This document shows positions 12,497 through 25,800 of a stretch of 64,000 nt of DNA, one piece after another; position 1 is the first letter of the stretch; each line of letters opens with the position of its first letter. The position numbers and the translations under genes are program-made. A model generated the notes under the pieces. The model was given only the letters and a program-made list of their open reading frames with translations. It was not told where the DNA came from and did not search any database. Source of the DNA: Siniperca chuatsi (lineage: Eukaryota; Chordata; Actinopteri; Centrarchiformes; Sinipercidae); contig NC_058045.1 of the NCBI RefSeq assembly GCF_020085105.1, forward strand, positions 14,729,833-14,793,832, given 5' to 3'.

Positions 12497-13623
12497 ATGG
12501 GTCCAAATAAAAAGTCATCCTCGTCTTGTTGACAGAAAGGAAACTTGAATCGTGAGCTTCAAAACAGTGCTTAATGAAGGTATAATCAAAACTGTGTTTT
12601 TTTACAGTTCAAATGTAATTATTTTTGTTATATGTTCTTTATGTTTTCACTAAACAGTGGTCGAATCTTTGCTTTGGGGCAAATGCTGATGAAGTGTTAT
12701 GACAGATTTTATAATAAACTGTATTCTTTTGTTAAATCAACTGGGAACATATTGTAATTGCTTTTGTGTGCCCTAACAGTGTTTTTGAATTCTAGACAAA
12801 CTGGTTTGTGAAAGTGATGGCCAAGTCTGTAACTAAAGAATAGAAATAGCTGGTGGATCTCTGACACGGATTCCTGTACGGAAATTATTATTAAAGAGGC
12901 CACAGGTACAGCTACAGTAAAGTGCTCAGTAAATTAGTAGAAACTCTGTCGCTTTGCTCATGGAAAAGTGTGCGCTTGCCCACACATGGGCTTGGGTTTA
13001 GGTTTTCTGGTTGAACCATATCTTTCTAACCACTAAAACTGTGTGCTGATGTACTGTAACATTCATTCATTATCAAGGGATCAGCTTTATTACTTACTCA
13101 CCATCAAAAGGGTTCTGGTTAAAGCTTTCAGTAAAATCTCGTCTAAAATGTATAAAAATACCTCGTTATCTTTGTCAGGGGGAATTCCAATTAGCCTAAT
13201 TCAAGTTAGTTCATTGCCCACAGACAGGTAAATCAAACAGTACAGTGGGATGTAAAAGATGTAGCAGCTCCATTAACACTGAATGGACCTCAGACTTTGT
13301 GAAGCCGCACTGAAAGATGCTAGATGCTGTCATTAAAAGGTATACACTGGCATTTAGACCTCATTTTGATGCAAAAACTTATTAGTGTCAGTCTTTTAAT
13401 CCACTGTCTATGGAGCTTATATATCAGTGACATCAATTAAAGGATCACTTCTCCAAATTGTAGCTTTATGGAGGAGCTGTGCACATTCACAAGTACTGAT
13501 TGGACTGTCTGGTGAATTTGTAATTTGGGTGGCATTGCCCTCAAAGAGAATGTTTTCCATTTAGTGCAAACACTTAACCAGGCTTAGTGCACACATTTCA
13601 GTGGTATTCAAACCAGTTCATCA

Positions 13624-13988
13624 TCAGGTGAAAAAAATTTCTCGCACAAGCCGCAAGGCATCCTGCTCTGCTGCATCTGCCGGCATCTGTGGATGCTCCT
13701 CTTTTTTCTGAGCCCCCAGTCCAACGTTCATGAGGCCGCCGTGATCCTGAACTGGTCCTGACCTCTGACCCCGAGGTCCCTGATGCTGTGGGCTCTTGGT
13801 GTACGGCACTGTTTCCACCTCGGTAATGTCCAAGTCTGTTTCTGAGACACATGTCATTCCTTGGACATCGCCGCAGTCTGACGACTCCTCCTCTAAAGTC
13901 ACCAGCTTTGCTGTGACAGTGGTGTCTGCCTTTTCTTCAACCTGTGTGTATGTGTGTGTGGGGGGGGGGAGATTCATTTCATTTACAT

Positions 13989-14034
<46 letters not shown>

Positions 14035-14430
14035 TCACACATTTATTCTGAACAATAATAGCATGTATTTATATTTCATTCATATATATAAATAACTGGG
14101 TCTTTTACAGCTTTTCACAGTATGGAAACTATTTCAAACGTTAAAAAAAGAGAAGCAGCGCCACCTTTTGGTGAGTCAGGAGAGCCACGTCCTCGCAGGC
14201 ACCGCTGGTAAGATATGAAACGGCAGCTTCTACCAGCTCCTTCTCGTTCATACAGTAGAAAGCAGCCCTGAAAACACATCAGTGCGTATTTGTTACGCAC
14301 GACGGAAGGAGGTGTAACTGAAACATAAAACCGAGACTTGTTTTTTCAACGCCAACTACCTTGCAGTTTTCCGTTTTCTCCTGCTCTTCAGCGGCTCCTT
14401 CTCTTTCACTTTCTCTTTCTTCTTCGCCAT
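13624..14430 (-). CDS. Uncharacterised 163-aa protein with basic N-terminus
   Basis: Three minus-strand exons, 14430-14360, 14267-14165 and 13941-13624, join in one frame. The protein starts with a lysine/arginine-rich tail (MAKKKEKVKEKEPLKSRRKR), like a nuclear or nucleolar targeting segment. A likely helical stretch follows (FYCMNEKELVEAAVSYL), then an acidic, disordered middle (LEEESSDCGD), and the end is ALRLVREIFFT. I do not recognise the family. The first ATG of the other frame (14434) is rejected because it does not carry the exon-2 frame that continues to exon 3. The start lies about 125 bases from a perfect GTCACGTGAC palindrome (14553-14562). A TTTAAT (ATTAAA on the minus strand) near 13395 could be its poly(A) signal. 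Confidence 0.65.
13994..14027. repeat. (AT)n microsatellite
   Basis: About sixteen AT units run into a short AC tract. It lies in intron 2 of the minus-strand 163-aa gene, roughly 50 bases upstream of the exon-3 acceptor. Confidence 0.9.
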
Positions 14431-14552
14431 CCATGACGGCAGCACCCGGTGCCTTTCCGACATGTTGGCTCTATGTTATAAAACTTTACACCATTTGCAC
14501 ACCTTCTGCACAAAGGTTAGGCTACGTATCCGGGGGTTTGGAGTTTGGTGAA

Positions 14553-14562
14553 GTCACGTGAC
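14553..14562. promoter_or_regulatory. E-box / CLEAR-type palindrome GTCACGTGAC
   Basis: A perfect 10-base palindrome that matches the USF/MiT-TFE (TFEB) consensus sits just upstream of the minus-strand 163-aa gene. The match is exact, but function is inferred. Confidence 0.45.
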
Positions 14563-17500
14563 CACACTGGTTGACTAACTCTTTAGCGCCACTTAGCGGA
14601 CAAAACGCTAAATGCGTCACAAGAAAATATTACAAAACACCGTTTTGTAACATTTCTTGCTTTTTCCTCACATATTTTGATTTGCATATTGAGTCTCATG
14701 CCAGTAACATAAAGCAACATTTCCTTAGAAATTTACATTAAATCAGTTTCACCATCAACATTCAGTATTTTTAACTCCAATTTCTCTTGATGTGGTCAGA
14801 TAATAACACTGTAGTTGTTTGATGGCTTTTTTATTGTTGAAATGCATTCTGGGTATGTGTGATCATCCTGAGGCACTGATGGCTTCTAGCCCTGTGTGCC
14901 TTATTCTGGAGATAAGGAGATAATCCATGCTAGTCTAGTCGTTTCTCACTTTCCCCTCTTTTTTCCTCTCGCTGTCCTTTTATCCCCCTCTTTCAATCTC
15001 TGATGTTCGAAACAGCCTTGTCTCAGACTTTCACTCTCTGTCACTTTGTACCCAAAGCTGCCTTCTCTCACTCAGGCCTTTTAATTATGTCTCTAAAGCC
15101 CCTTCCTACAAGTGCTTAGACCTTGATTGCAAAGACCAGCTTTGTATATTTGACTAAATTAAAAAGTGGGGGGAAAGGGAGGGGAAAAAACCTCAAGGCA
15201 AAGAGCGCGTTAACAGCCAGATCCACACACAATGTCACTTTCCGTAAAGCTCTGAAGTTCAACGCATTTTAGGAATGACAAGTAATCACAGGGCGAACTG
15301 GTGTCAAATGAAAATAAAATCCTCAAAAACTCCCACCATATTAGTATTAACAACAGATGTCAACAGAGGCACTTTTTAAAAATAACTGTATTACTGATTG
15401 ACATTTTGTCATTTGTATAGCTTATCTCTTTATTTATGTAACACCACTAGAAAAATTCCACCAAGCTCAAATTGATAATCACCATGAACATGTTTCCAGT
15501 GAAACACACGACATCTCAGACAATTCTCTTGCACAGCTGCATCCCATCCATCTCTTTTTAATAACAATCGTTTGTTTGTTACCAGAAACCAAAACAAATT
15601 ATTTATAACTCATCACCATCATTGTTAAAATAATTAAATAAATTGTAAAAAATGATTTAAACATTAAAAATCTTTGAAGAACCTTTGAAGTGGCGTTGAA
15701 CTTATCCTCCTCAGGGCTTGCTGCCACATCCACAGATCAGGCCGTGCTAAGAAGATTTCTGTTTGCTAAAGCTGTAAAGCTTGTCACTGCTTTAGTTGCT
15801 GCTGAATTTGTGGGTCGAACATGGCCAAAATGTTTGCTAAACTTACTGACATGAAAGCATGAGTGCTGTGGTTTTGTTAAACATTGGTTTGATGTTGTTG
15901 TCAGGATTTATTTTTTTAAAGTTTACAATGAATATTATAATGAGCCTAATTTTTTCTAAATAATATTTAGATTTGCAAAACACACTGATCCATAATTACA
16001 TTATGCATACATATGAATAGGGCATGTACTGCAGATTTTTGTTTGACATGAAGATGAGAAGCTATTGTGTAGAAAATATAAGCTGAATAGGACATAAACG
16101 ACTTGATCAGGAAAGTTTAGTGAATAATTTTCACCAAATCTAATCTATATCTGCTCTCGGTTTCCACAGCCTCCTCACCACATGGCATTCTTACTGTGAG
16201 GGCCCTATGTGGTGAGAACCAGACTAATCTTCTAGTTGTCTTCCTAGGCTTAACCCTGCTTTGAGTAAGGGTCATTACCATTGGCCATCTGTCCCAGAAA
16301 CACTCGTTGTGATTGGCCATATTGCGTAAGAGAGAGCAAGATTTAGGGAGAGCAGGATGTTTAAATTGAATAAATATATTCCACGGGTCACAAAGGGAGT
16401 GATTTTATGTGTTGGGAGAGACATAATATCATCTCATTATGTTACCCAGGATCATATTAGTGCATGTGTGTGCACGTTTACAAGTGCAGGTGTATGTTCA
16501 CAGATGCAGAGTTTGGTATAACTTAAAGTAACTCTTTCTTTCTTGTGTAGTGACACACAAAGAACACACAGACAGCTTCAAATGTCTGAGTTCAGACTCA
16601 CGCAGTCTGACACTTGAGGAAAAGAGGAAGTCATTTTTACCTTTAAGGGGTCTTTTAGCTCCCACTTGGCTTTGATTGCTGCAAAACACATGGGAGCCAG
16701 TTATTCCCAGTATGAAACCATGTTCAAAGACAACGCAATCTTGCAGCACTCATTCAGTGTGTTTATGTACATATACTGTTTGTTGATGTGCGTAGCTGAT
16801 TCTGATTCTGATAGCTGTGTGCATGATTAGAACTTGCTGTACGTAATGTTTCTATCACGTGACCAATGGTCATGGTCATGTGGTTGCCTACATTAATCTG
16901 TGATATCTTTGTTTTTTGTGTGTGTGTGTGTGTATTTTTTACGTTTTGGTAACATCTTTGCTGATACACTTCCTGTGCACGGGAAAGATATATTTGACAC
17001 TGGATGTTCACCAAAGTAAATGGAAAGGTGTAAATTGAATCATCAGCTAATCTCTATGCCAGTTGGCAAAAGAAAAGCAAAACAGAGAGAACATGTGACC
17101 ATTAAAACATTAGAAACCTTCTATTGTTAAAATAATTACAGGAAATACACCATATTTCATGGTAAAGATCATCCATTTGGATTTGACCGGATAATTAGAA
17201 AGTTTTGCATACTTTAGTCTGCTGAGCCAACAGGTAAACAAAGTTTTACCAGTGAGCAATGCACCCAAAAATCAGCTCGTCAACATCCTACAAACCCCCT
17301 CTCCTCACTTACAGGGTGTTTGCCAAAAACTTTTTTTTAGTGACACTTCATTCCTGGTTTACTTCACATCTTTGAAAATGAGGAAAATGCTTTAGGGAAC
17401 AAATTCCCAGATGACATATCCTGAATAAGAAAAAAAACATTGCTCCCCTCAAAATATTCATTTGCACAAGGATGCGCACAGTTTAGGTTTGATCTCAGAG

Positions 17501-17595
17501 GAAGAAAAGTTAGTAAATTATTTTTGCATCTAGTTGCATGACACTAAAGGATTGCCAATGTCAAATTAGTAGGAACCAAAAGTTTTCTGTGAAAA

Positions 17596-17623
<28 letters not shown>
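17596..17623. repeat. (GT)n microsatellite
   Basis: About fourteen GT units in intergenic DNA upstream of neto2. Confidence 0.9.
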
Positions 17624-17628
<5 letters not shown>

Positions 17629-19466
17629 TTGTTTTCTTGTGATTGCTTCTGTCTCTGATGAATTGGTCTCAGAAGATATCAGGCGCACATCACACACAGC
17701 AAACCATATGTGAATTTGTCATAAGAAAAGATGCAGCATAGGATGAGCATAAACAGATTATGAGGATTATAAAGAAGAGATAACCTAAGACACAAGATTA
17801 GGGTGAAAGTGAAATAGGGAGTTTGTAATCTCAAATGTTTAGTAATCAACCAAACTTTTTTTTTTTTACAATGGATTTTGCTTTGGGTTGTTTTGATGGC
17901 TTATAGTATAGTTGTTTTTCTGATTAACGAGGTCATTTTTCTTTCCTTTCTTTCTCCGTCTAATCTGTTATCATATGGGCCAGAGATAAGAATGGAGTTT
18001 AGCATCAGCTCTTCCTGCTGCATGATATCACATATGTCTAAATCTGTCCAGGAATAGGATATTTGTGCTGTTGGGACAGTCTGGCTTTGAACCTTAAGCT
18101 GACTATTATGAAAGGATTCATCTGTCGGGATGATCAAATACAAATTTCAATACAAAATGTTGTGTGGGCTATTTTTTTGATGAACTGTTTTTGGTACCTT
18201 AAAAAAAAGAAAGGAAAAAAGTAAATTATGCTGTTTGTACATTGAAGTAAAGGCTTTTATTGCTTCACTAGATAACCTGTGTTTTTCTCCTCCTAAGCTA
18301 AGTGTAGGATTTACCACAGTGGACTGTGCATGAGGAAGATTAGTTGCGACATAATCTACAGTTGTAACACCAAATTCCCAATGGCGTGAGCAAAGGCAAT
18401 AAAATCAGTCACGCTAAAATGTGTGTGTGAGGACAAAAAATCCCCCCCACAAATCAATGTGATGATGAATGAGAAGTCACTGGGAGGCAGTAATCTGTTC
18501 CACCCTATTAAAGTCAGGACTTGTAGGCCACTGTGCTTCCTCATCAACAGTAATAGGCCAAATCCACAAGGATTTCCTGCCAGTCACTGGCTCGTGGTAG
18601 TATCTTAATGACTTTTCCTCTGAAGCTGATGTGAAGTGCTTTTCTTCGAAATTTGTCAATCGTTGTGTGTTTTACTGCACAGAGCAGATCAAGCAACACT
18701 GGCATGGATTCAAAGCAACTCCAGATAGTGTACGACTATGGAGGTAATGTGCTTGGATAGTTTCAAGAGCCCCTGGGACTTCTTATCCCTATTGTTAAAT
18801 GTTGCTGTTGAATTGCATGAAACGTCCTGCTGTGTAATCCCTGACCTTAAAGATGACCCTTTCCTTAAAAGCTCATTGTTTTTTTCAGACAAAGTTATTT
18901 TGAATACAAGACGCGCACATGCACTCATGCAGACAGTGTGTGCATGTGTTCTGTCACAGTAAGGAAAAAAAGAAAGAATGTCACCCAGCAGTGTCACCTG
19001 GCTCACTCAACCGTAGACTCTGCCAAATTAAAGATGTTCATTTCATCCTTAAGCACACGCTAATAAGAGCAATCACTTGCCTGGTTAGGACTCCATTTAA
19101 AATGCTAATTACAATCATGGCCCTGCAAATGAATAGTTGAGGATTCATTATCCTCCTTTAGTTCTACTTTTCTGTCTCTGCCTTCCTTTAGGTGGTTATG
19201 CATCCCATTTGCCAAAAAGGTTGTGACATTACAAAAAGATTTCCGATTATCTTCACATTACAGTTGACTTCTTTTCTTACACATAATGCATGAGTCTAAT
19301 CCACAGCTGCTGGAGGAATGGCACAGTTTGTGAGGGTTAAGTGTGATGTGGGCGATTTTGGGGATTGGCATTGAAACGACGTTACTCTGTGCAGTTGCTA
19401 ATTGTTATAAAGGTTTAATTTGGTGCAATCGTGCCAGTCACCATGCATTTAGTATTGCTACAAAGG

Positions 19467-19485
19467 CAAAAAAAAAAAAAAAAAA
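19467..19485. repeat. Poly(A) tract
   Basis: An uninterrupted run of about eighteen A. It may mark the end of a decayed retroposed copy, though I recognise no body next to it. Confidence 0.6.
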
Positions 19486-20352
19486 GAAAAAACGCACTAG
19501 AATCCAAGTAAATACAACAAAGAACTGGCATGGTTACATGTATGCATGCAGATTTTTCATGTGTCACAAAGAAGAAACACCAATACTTGATTGCTTTTGA
19601 ACAAAACATGGTTGTTTTGTTACAGTTCTCAAGAGACAAAAAAGTTTTCTAGTGGTTGTTTTGTTTTGTTTTTATACAAAAACAATGTTAAAAGTGAAAG
19701 TTGGCAAAGCAATCTCACCACAAGGTCCATTATTAGCTGTTCCTTTTGATCGAGATGAGATGAAATGTTTTGCTGAAAGAAATCATGTTAGTTTCCTACA
19801 AAGCTGCAGTTGCATTTCAGTAAGTGCAAAACATACAATTCAGTTCATTCAGCACCTGTGCAATTAAGCAAATCCGAATACTCTTTTTCATCTGCTTGTT
19901 GAATAGTTCTTATAGAGAGAGCCCACACACATGCAGCATGTTGGTTTCACAGCGCATTTTATTCAGAAACATTGCTGGGCTGCAGTAATTAATTAATTAA
20001 ATACTTCAAGCACACTTCAGTATTACAAAAGCTTTCCCAACATTACAGTAAATCACAGGGGATTCAAAGAAAACAGTATTTCCATTGGCTTTAGCTTCAG
20101 TAGCAGCAGCAGCAACACAGGTAGACAGTCTGCTGAGATTTTGTCTTTTGCTCCACTTTGATCCCCGTCTCTGTCAAAACCCCTAAAACCTCTGCTTTCT
20201 AGGTCCCTGATTGCCTCAGAAGAAGCAGGCACGACAGCAGCATGGCTGCCATGGCAACAGATGCAGATTTTAACCTACTTGATGTGCAGTAAACACAGGT
20301 GTATGCGTATCAATTTGTCAGTTTGCGTGTGTGTTTCCAGGTGACTGAATGA

Positions 20353-20354
20353 GT

Positions 20355-20418
<64 letters not shown>

Positions 20419-20419
20419 G
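20353..20419. repeat. (GACA)n microsatellite
   Basis: About sixteen perfect GACA units. They generate repetitive open frames on both strands, which are not genes. Confidence 0.95.
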
Positions 20420-21071
20420 TAACAAACAAAGTTATAGTAGACAACTGTGGCATGTGATCATAACAGCTGGTGTTCATAGAAGCTTGTCGACGAGCAGTCA
20501 CTCACACTTTCTCGCTGCAGTTCAAATGTCACACAGCTCAGGATGAGGTGGTGTCGCAGCAGTCCCTCCAAACCAAACACACCCCAGAAAATAAATGATT
20601 CAAGCATCTCAACACTTTCACCTTATAATCATTCACAAGGGGATAGTGTTGTTTTAAAGCACAGCCCAGATGATGCAACTTTATGCTCGTGCATATATTT
20701 TGTGGCTGAGTGTGTTCATCTCCTGTCGAATTAATTTCCCCCGAGGTTGTTACTTCAAAAGAAAAATAGGTCCCACCTTACTGAATAATGATGACCTTGG
20801 AGACTTTGAAAATATGGCCCCTGGGCTTTCTGATAGGATGTGTTGCTTTGTGCTTTGTTGGTTGTTTGTGAAGTTTGATGGCTGCTGTTGTTCTTCTGTC
20901 TTTGTTTTGGAGGTTTTATGTGAGAAACCGAAATTCAAAGATGCAGGAAAGGAAATAAGATCATTATCATCAGAAGATATAACACAAATAATAGGTTAGA
21001 CTTTTTCAACATAAATTACAGGAAGGTACTAATCTCACCACATCTACTGCTTGTGTGATTAGCTGGTAAGC

Positions 21072-21505
21072 AGTGGTGGAATGTAGCTAAGTACATTTAC
21101 TTAATTACTGTACTTAGATTCTTAGGTAGTTGAGTATTTCCATTTTCCACTACTTTATACTTTCACTTCATTATATTTCAGAGGAAAATATTGTACTTTA
21201 CTCAAATACATTTATCTGATGACAGTAGTCGCAAGTTACTTTGCAGACTAAGATTTTACAGATGATCATCTTATAACATATGAAGATTAAACTGTCCAGC
21301 AGTATATAAAGTAGTTAAAATGACCTCCACCTCCACCAACTACAACATAAAAACTTGGCTTAAATGTTTATGCATCATTAATATTAATTCAATAATAAAG
21401 TAGTAACAATGAAACACTGCCATTCTGCTCATTAACAAGTACTTTTACTTTTGATACTTTAAGTATATTTTGCTGATAATACTTTTGTACTTTTACTTAA
21501 AGCAA
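21072..21505. mobile_element. hAT-like MITE, one end lost
   Basis: Starts with CAGTGGTGGAATGTAGCTAA and goes on with the runs AAGTACATTTACT and TACTTTACTCAAATACATTT. It ends in repeated ACTTTTACTT-type words that mirror the start (AGTACTTTTACTTTTGATAC). This is the widespread teleost element with CAGTGGTGG-type terminal repeats, assigned to hAT non-autonomous elements from memory. The expected closing TTCCACCACTG inverted end is not seen, so the right end is truncated or diverged. No transposase is present. Confidence 0.6.
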
Positions 21506-22264
21506 TACTATGTAACTTTTGAAAGAATTGAGTTGAATTCATAAGCAATAAAACGCACCATACACTGAGGTGTTTTGCCGATGCAACCTCACTTGTTTTG
21601 GTATGACCAGTAGCTTATGGTGGTTAATCTTAGCAAACTTTAGATTGATATTGCTGTGTGACTGACATTACTAAATCAGTTCAATGACAGCATCAGTACC
21701 ATAACAACAACACTAGAAAGGCTGGTATCAGTTTTTTGCCATGAAGAATGAAAATTTGATGATCAATCTAAAGTCATATGGGAAATTAAAATGCTGCTGT
21801 TTTAGGTATACTTAGGCCCTTGCTTCTTACTTGATAAATGGCAGTTTGTTTAGAAGAAACTACAAAAAAAGTTTTGTAGTATGGATGCAAATGACCATCC
21901 AAGTGTGAGTGTGAAAGCCAAGGATGGGAGGGTATCAGACTATATCACTCATTTGCTGCCAGGAGCACCCTATTGTCCACCTCTGTGAACAAAACCACGA
22001 TTTGAAGCAATACCAAACAGCTGAAGAGGCACAAATCTGCAAGTGGACATGGTGACAGGTTCTGGAACACATCAAAGGAAAATCTCCATCCCACCCAACG
22101 CTTGGCTTCCAGTTTCATCTTTCTGCAGCTCTAGCCAGCTTTTTTAGGCTTTGGGCGCTGTGTGTCCTTCGAGAAAAATGAGCTCTGCTCTACATAGATG
22201 CGCACAAGAATGCAATGTGTTGACTGATTTTTGCCCAGTGAGCTTTTTGGCACAGGTGCCCTGT

Positions 22265-22274
22265 GTGTGTGAGA

Positions 22275-22313
<39 letters not shown>
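22265..22313. repeat. (GT)n microsatellite
   Basis: About twenty GT units, roughly 540 bases upstream of the neto2 start codon. Confidence 0.9.
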
Positions 22314-22316
<3 letters not shown>

Positions 22317-22439
22317 TTGCCTTCTGGACCCTGTATCAGCTAATTAAATTTAAAAAAAATGTATTCATCATTATGCCAAACCGGCTATGAGATGATTATC
22401 ATATCACGTATTACTCATGAATGATGATGCACATGCGCA

Positions 22440-22850
22440 ATCAGTTCTTCCCCCTTCTCGCGCCAACTGAGCCCAATCTTAAAACCGCGAGCAGCCGCAG
22501 ACAGATCATCCGTTTATGTGCGAGGACGGCTGTCTCAGACTGACACAGACTTGAGCTCTGCAGGAACAGCGTCCTTGCGCTGTGAAATTGTGCTCATGAC
22601 ACTGACATTTTTTCTTTTTATTCTATAATGGAAGACTGATGATGAGTAAGTTCATCAGCTCTTATTTGCCCCACAAGCTTTCTCTCATCTTGACCAACGG
22701 GATTAGGATGAAAAGGTGAAAGTTGAATTTCAGTTGGAAAGCAGTGGGCGCTATTCCGGACCATTGATTTAAACGGGCGGAGGGATGTGAGGGATACACA
22801 GTTGGTCAAGTTTGAAATCAAACCCAAGAAAACGGATTTCATCTGAGAGG
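22440..22850 (+). promoter_or_regulatory. Probable neto2 promoter and 5' UTR
   Basis: This patch is richer in CG (TTCTCGCGCCAACTGAG, CCGCGAGCAGCCGC) than its surroundings. It has a CCAAT-like CCCAAT at about 22470 and leads directly into the proposed first coding exon. Confidence 0.4.
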
Positions 22851-25800
22851 ATGCATGTAGGTGAGTGGGATAATCCATATTTGCATTATTTCGGACGTTT
22901 GCTGAAATTGTTCCTTTCCTTTCTGTGTCTGAGGGAGAGTGAGAGATGTCTAATCTTTTATGATCTTTTTTCGAGATGTCGTTTTCTTGGCAGACTCCTT
23001 ACACGTTCGTGTACGTTGTTGACAAACTTCTTACACAGGTGCAATTCGCATGTTTTGCACAAAATGATTACTGTCATCTCGATGAGAGGAAAACGCCAAA
23101 CTAATCTCTCTGTCTTGAAAATGTCTCTGATGTAGCGATTCGTGGTGCTGAAGTGACAGCTCCTTGTGCTTCCTCACTTGTGCTTTTCTAAAGGGGGAAA
23201 TCTGTTTTCCCTCTTGCATCAGCATGTGGTGGCTCAGTGCCTGGACAGGAGAGTTTGGGCAGCTGCCGCCGCCTCAGTTCCTGCTTCACGCACACAGTAT
23301 ATGTTCTCTGTCAAAGTGGTTCAGTGGAGTAGATTCATTTAATGAACAAAAACCCTTAATTCTTCCATGAAGTGTCAGTCAGTCAGCTGGAGACACTGTA
23401 GAGATTGACAGTGTAGCTAAATTTCACTACACTTTCCTCAATTTGCCATCAGTTAATTGAAATTCTTTGTTACAGTACCCTGCCCTCCTTTCATATTTGA
23501 GGTTTTCTAGAGTTCTGGATGTCTGGTTTCAGATTCTTTATAGATATTGAACATTTTTGACCATTTTCTATTCATTCATTCTATTTTTAACATAACACAT
23601 GGTAACATGGAATAAATCATTTAGAGGCCCATGTGAGCAGTTTACAAACAAGTAGAAGGCAACCAATAAATCATCAACAACAACTGATGCCAGAACATAG
23701 ATATTAGTCATGCTCGGAAAAATGTCTTAAATGTTTTAAACTGGTCCCTCCCTGGGTCACCAGCTGTCACAGCCACATGCAACAAACACACTGTACAAAT
23801 GTCCACAGCCTATATGATAACTGCTGTTTTGTGTCTTGCAGTTTGTGAGTTGAAGTTCACAGCCAACATGCCAACTTGCCACTTTGGTGAAAACTCAAAC
23901 CAAAATTTTAGTGGCCTTGGGCTGCTCTATTTAAGTCATATTTTATATATTAGATGGACAGATATTAAGATATTTCATGACACAGAAACCCCTTTTTTAA
24001 TTTGCCATGAGACGTCCTCGCACAGCATCTTTGCAGACAGCAGATTGTCAGTAGTTCCTACTCTCGTCCATTGTGTTGCATATAAACCTTAGGGGGCGAA
24101 AAGGAAAATGAGGATGTAAAAATAGGAGGAAGAGTTAACCCAGCAGATGGTGGAAGGAGCGTGTCCTTATTCCTTTCCTTGTCAAGCTTTTGAACTCCAC
24201 ACCCCTGACCTGTTATATACATTCAGGGATTCAGCTGAGTGCACTAAGACAACAAGCACATACACACAAATCCTGCTAAGTTCTATCTCTCTGTCTCTCT
24301 CTTTCCTTTATTCCTTGATTGAACCCTTGCTCGCATACTGTCGGCTTCTTTTACAGTCTGGATGTTTCTCCTATTCATTGAGGAGGGGTTTGCTCTGGCA
24401 CAAAAGACTAAAGGTAAGATTAATATATTTACTACTGTAATAGAGGGACTACATGAAATCAGGACACATAATGTAACTTAATTAAAGATCAGGGAAGTTG
24501 CCTCTCAGGTGTTGATTGCCTTCACTTTGTATCATTAACTGCACAAATAATCTTTCTATCATTAAATGTCAAATAATGATAGAAAGTCTTTTGTCTCTTG
24601 GCTGTCGTATACATACAGATGGTGGCGCAGGATCAAAAGTGGTTAAACCCTCTCAACGGCCACAAAATTCTCATCACTGTGGAAACTGGGTACGAAACAC
24701 AGATGGTGGCAGCTTCAGCTCCCCAAACTACCCAAATACGTACCCTCCAAACAAGGAGTGCCTGTATGTACTGGAAGGTAACCAACAACATGCACCTGAG
24801 CTTGATAATTTCACTGCTGTGAAAAGTTGAGCTCCTATTTTGTATTTTGTGAGCTCTAGTGGAAATGAAGGGGAATCTAATTGGAACAAAATAACACTTA
24901 AATTTGTGTTGCTCAATATGATCAAGAATGCAACAGCACAACAGTTGTTGTGATGTAATGTTAACATTGCTCATCATAAGTTGGTCACACATGATGTTTG
25001 GATTATACAGTATTTAAGGATGTTTTCTTTGTGTTTTGATAGTATCTGTTTTGGTAATAAAGCCAAGACAATGTCTGACCAACTTATTATGCAATGCTAA
25101 TGTTTTCCCTCTATGGCCGTTCAAGTACAAACAAGCTGGCAGACAATAACATTTTCACAGTGCATACCTCATTATCTTGCACACCAAAGAATGCGTCAAT
25201 CTTTGTTGTCATTTTGTGCATCAGCTTCCCTATAATTGCTACTGGAGCCCACAAAACAGTCTGACCTACAGCAATTCTACATAAAAACATCAACAACACT
25301 GAGGAAAATTTGAAAGGAGCAAATATTTTTTTTTACTGCACTGTCCATTCTCTGGTAGCATTATATCCCTGGATCCCCTCTGTGGCAGTAGATGTGACAT
25401 GCCACTCTGCTTCCCTCAGCCCTGCCCCGCCAGAGGATAGAGCTGCTGTTTGATGGCACCTTCTGCATCGAGGCGTCTTTTGAGTGTCGTTTCGACCACA
25501 TCGAGGTGCGGGACGGCCCCTTCAGCTTCTCGCCACTCATCAACCGCTTCTGTGGCTCGGCCAGTCCTGGGCTCGTCCTCTCCAGCGGACGCTTCATGTG
25601 GATCCGCTTCTTCAGTGATGAAGAGCTGGAGGGGACTGGCTTCCAGGTCCAGTACAGCTTTACTGCAGGTGATTAAAACACAGTGGAATGGTTTATCGAT
25701 CCCTGTATGGCAATGTTCTCACTGCGCCGTCCTGGTACTCATTGAATGTTCATCCGGTCTGTTCAAATAACGCTTCAATCAAATGTTTCTGCTGTTATTA

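Larger units (their letters stand above)
14580..22430. other. Gene-poor interval upstream of neto2
   Basis: No exon chain could be built in either strand across about 7.8 kb. It holds (TG)n at about 16918, (GT)n at about 17596, poly(A) at about 19467, (GACA)n at about 20353 and the hAT-like MITE at about 21072. A second TCACGTGACCAAT (E-box next to a CCAAT) occurs at about 16855. The interval is a plausible home for neto2 enhancers, but nothing in the sequence alone proves it. Confidence 0.5.

Noticed and set aside
14360-14434. Alternative start MDGEEERESERE for the 163-aa gene
   Set aside because: Its frame through exon 2 does not continue into exon 3, whereas the ATG at 14430 keeps one frame through all three exons.
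20310-20546. Open frames of repeated DRQT and SVCL on both strands
   Set aside because: Translation of the (GACA)n microsatellite.
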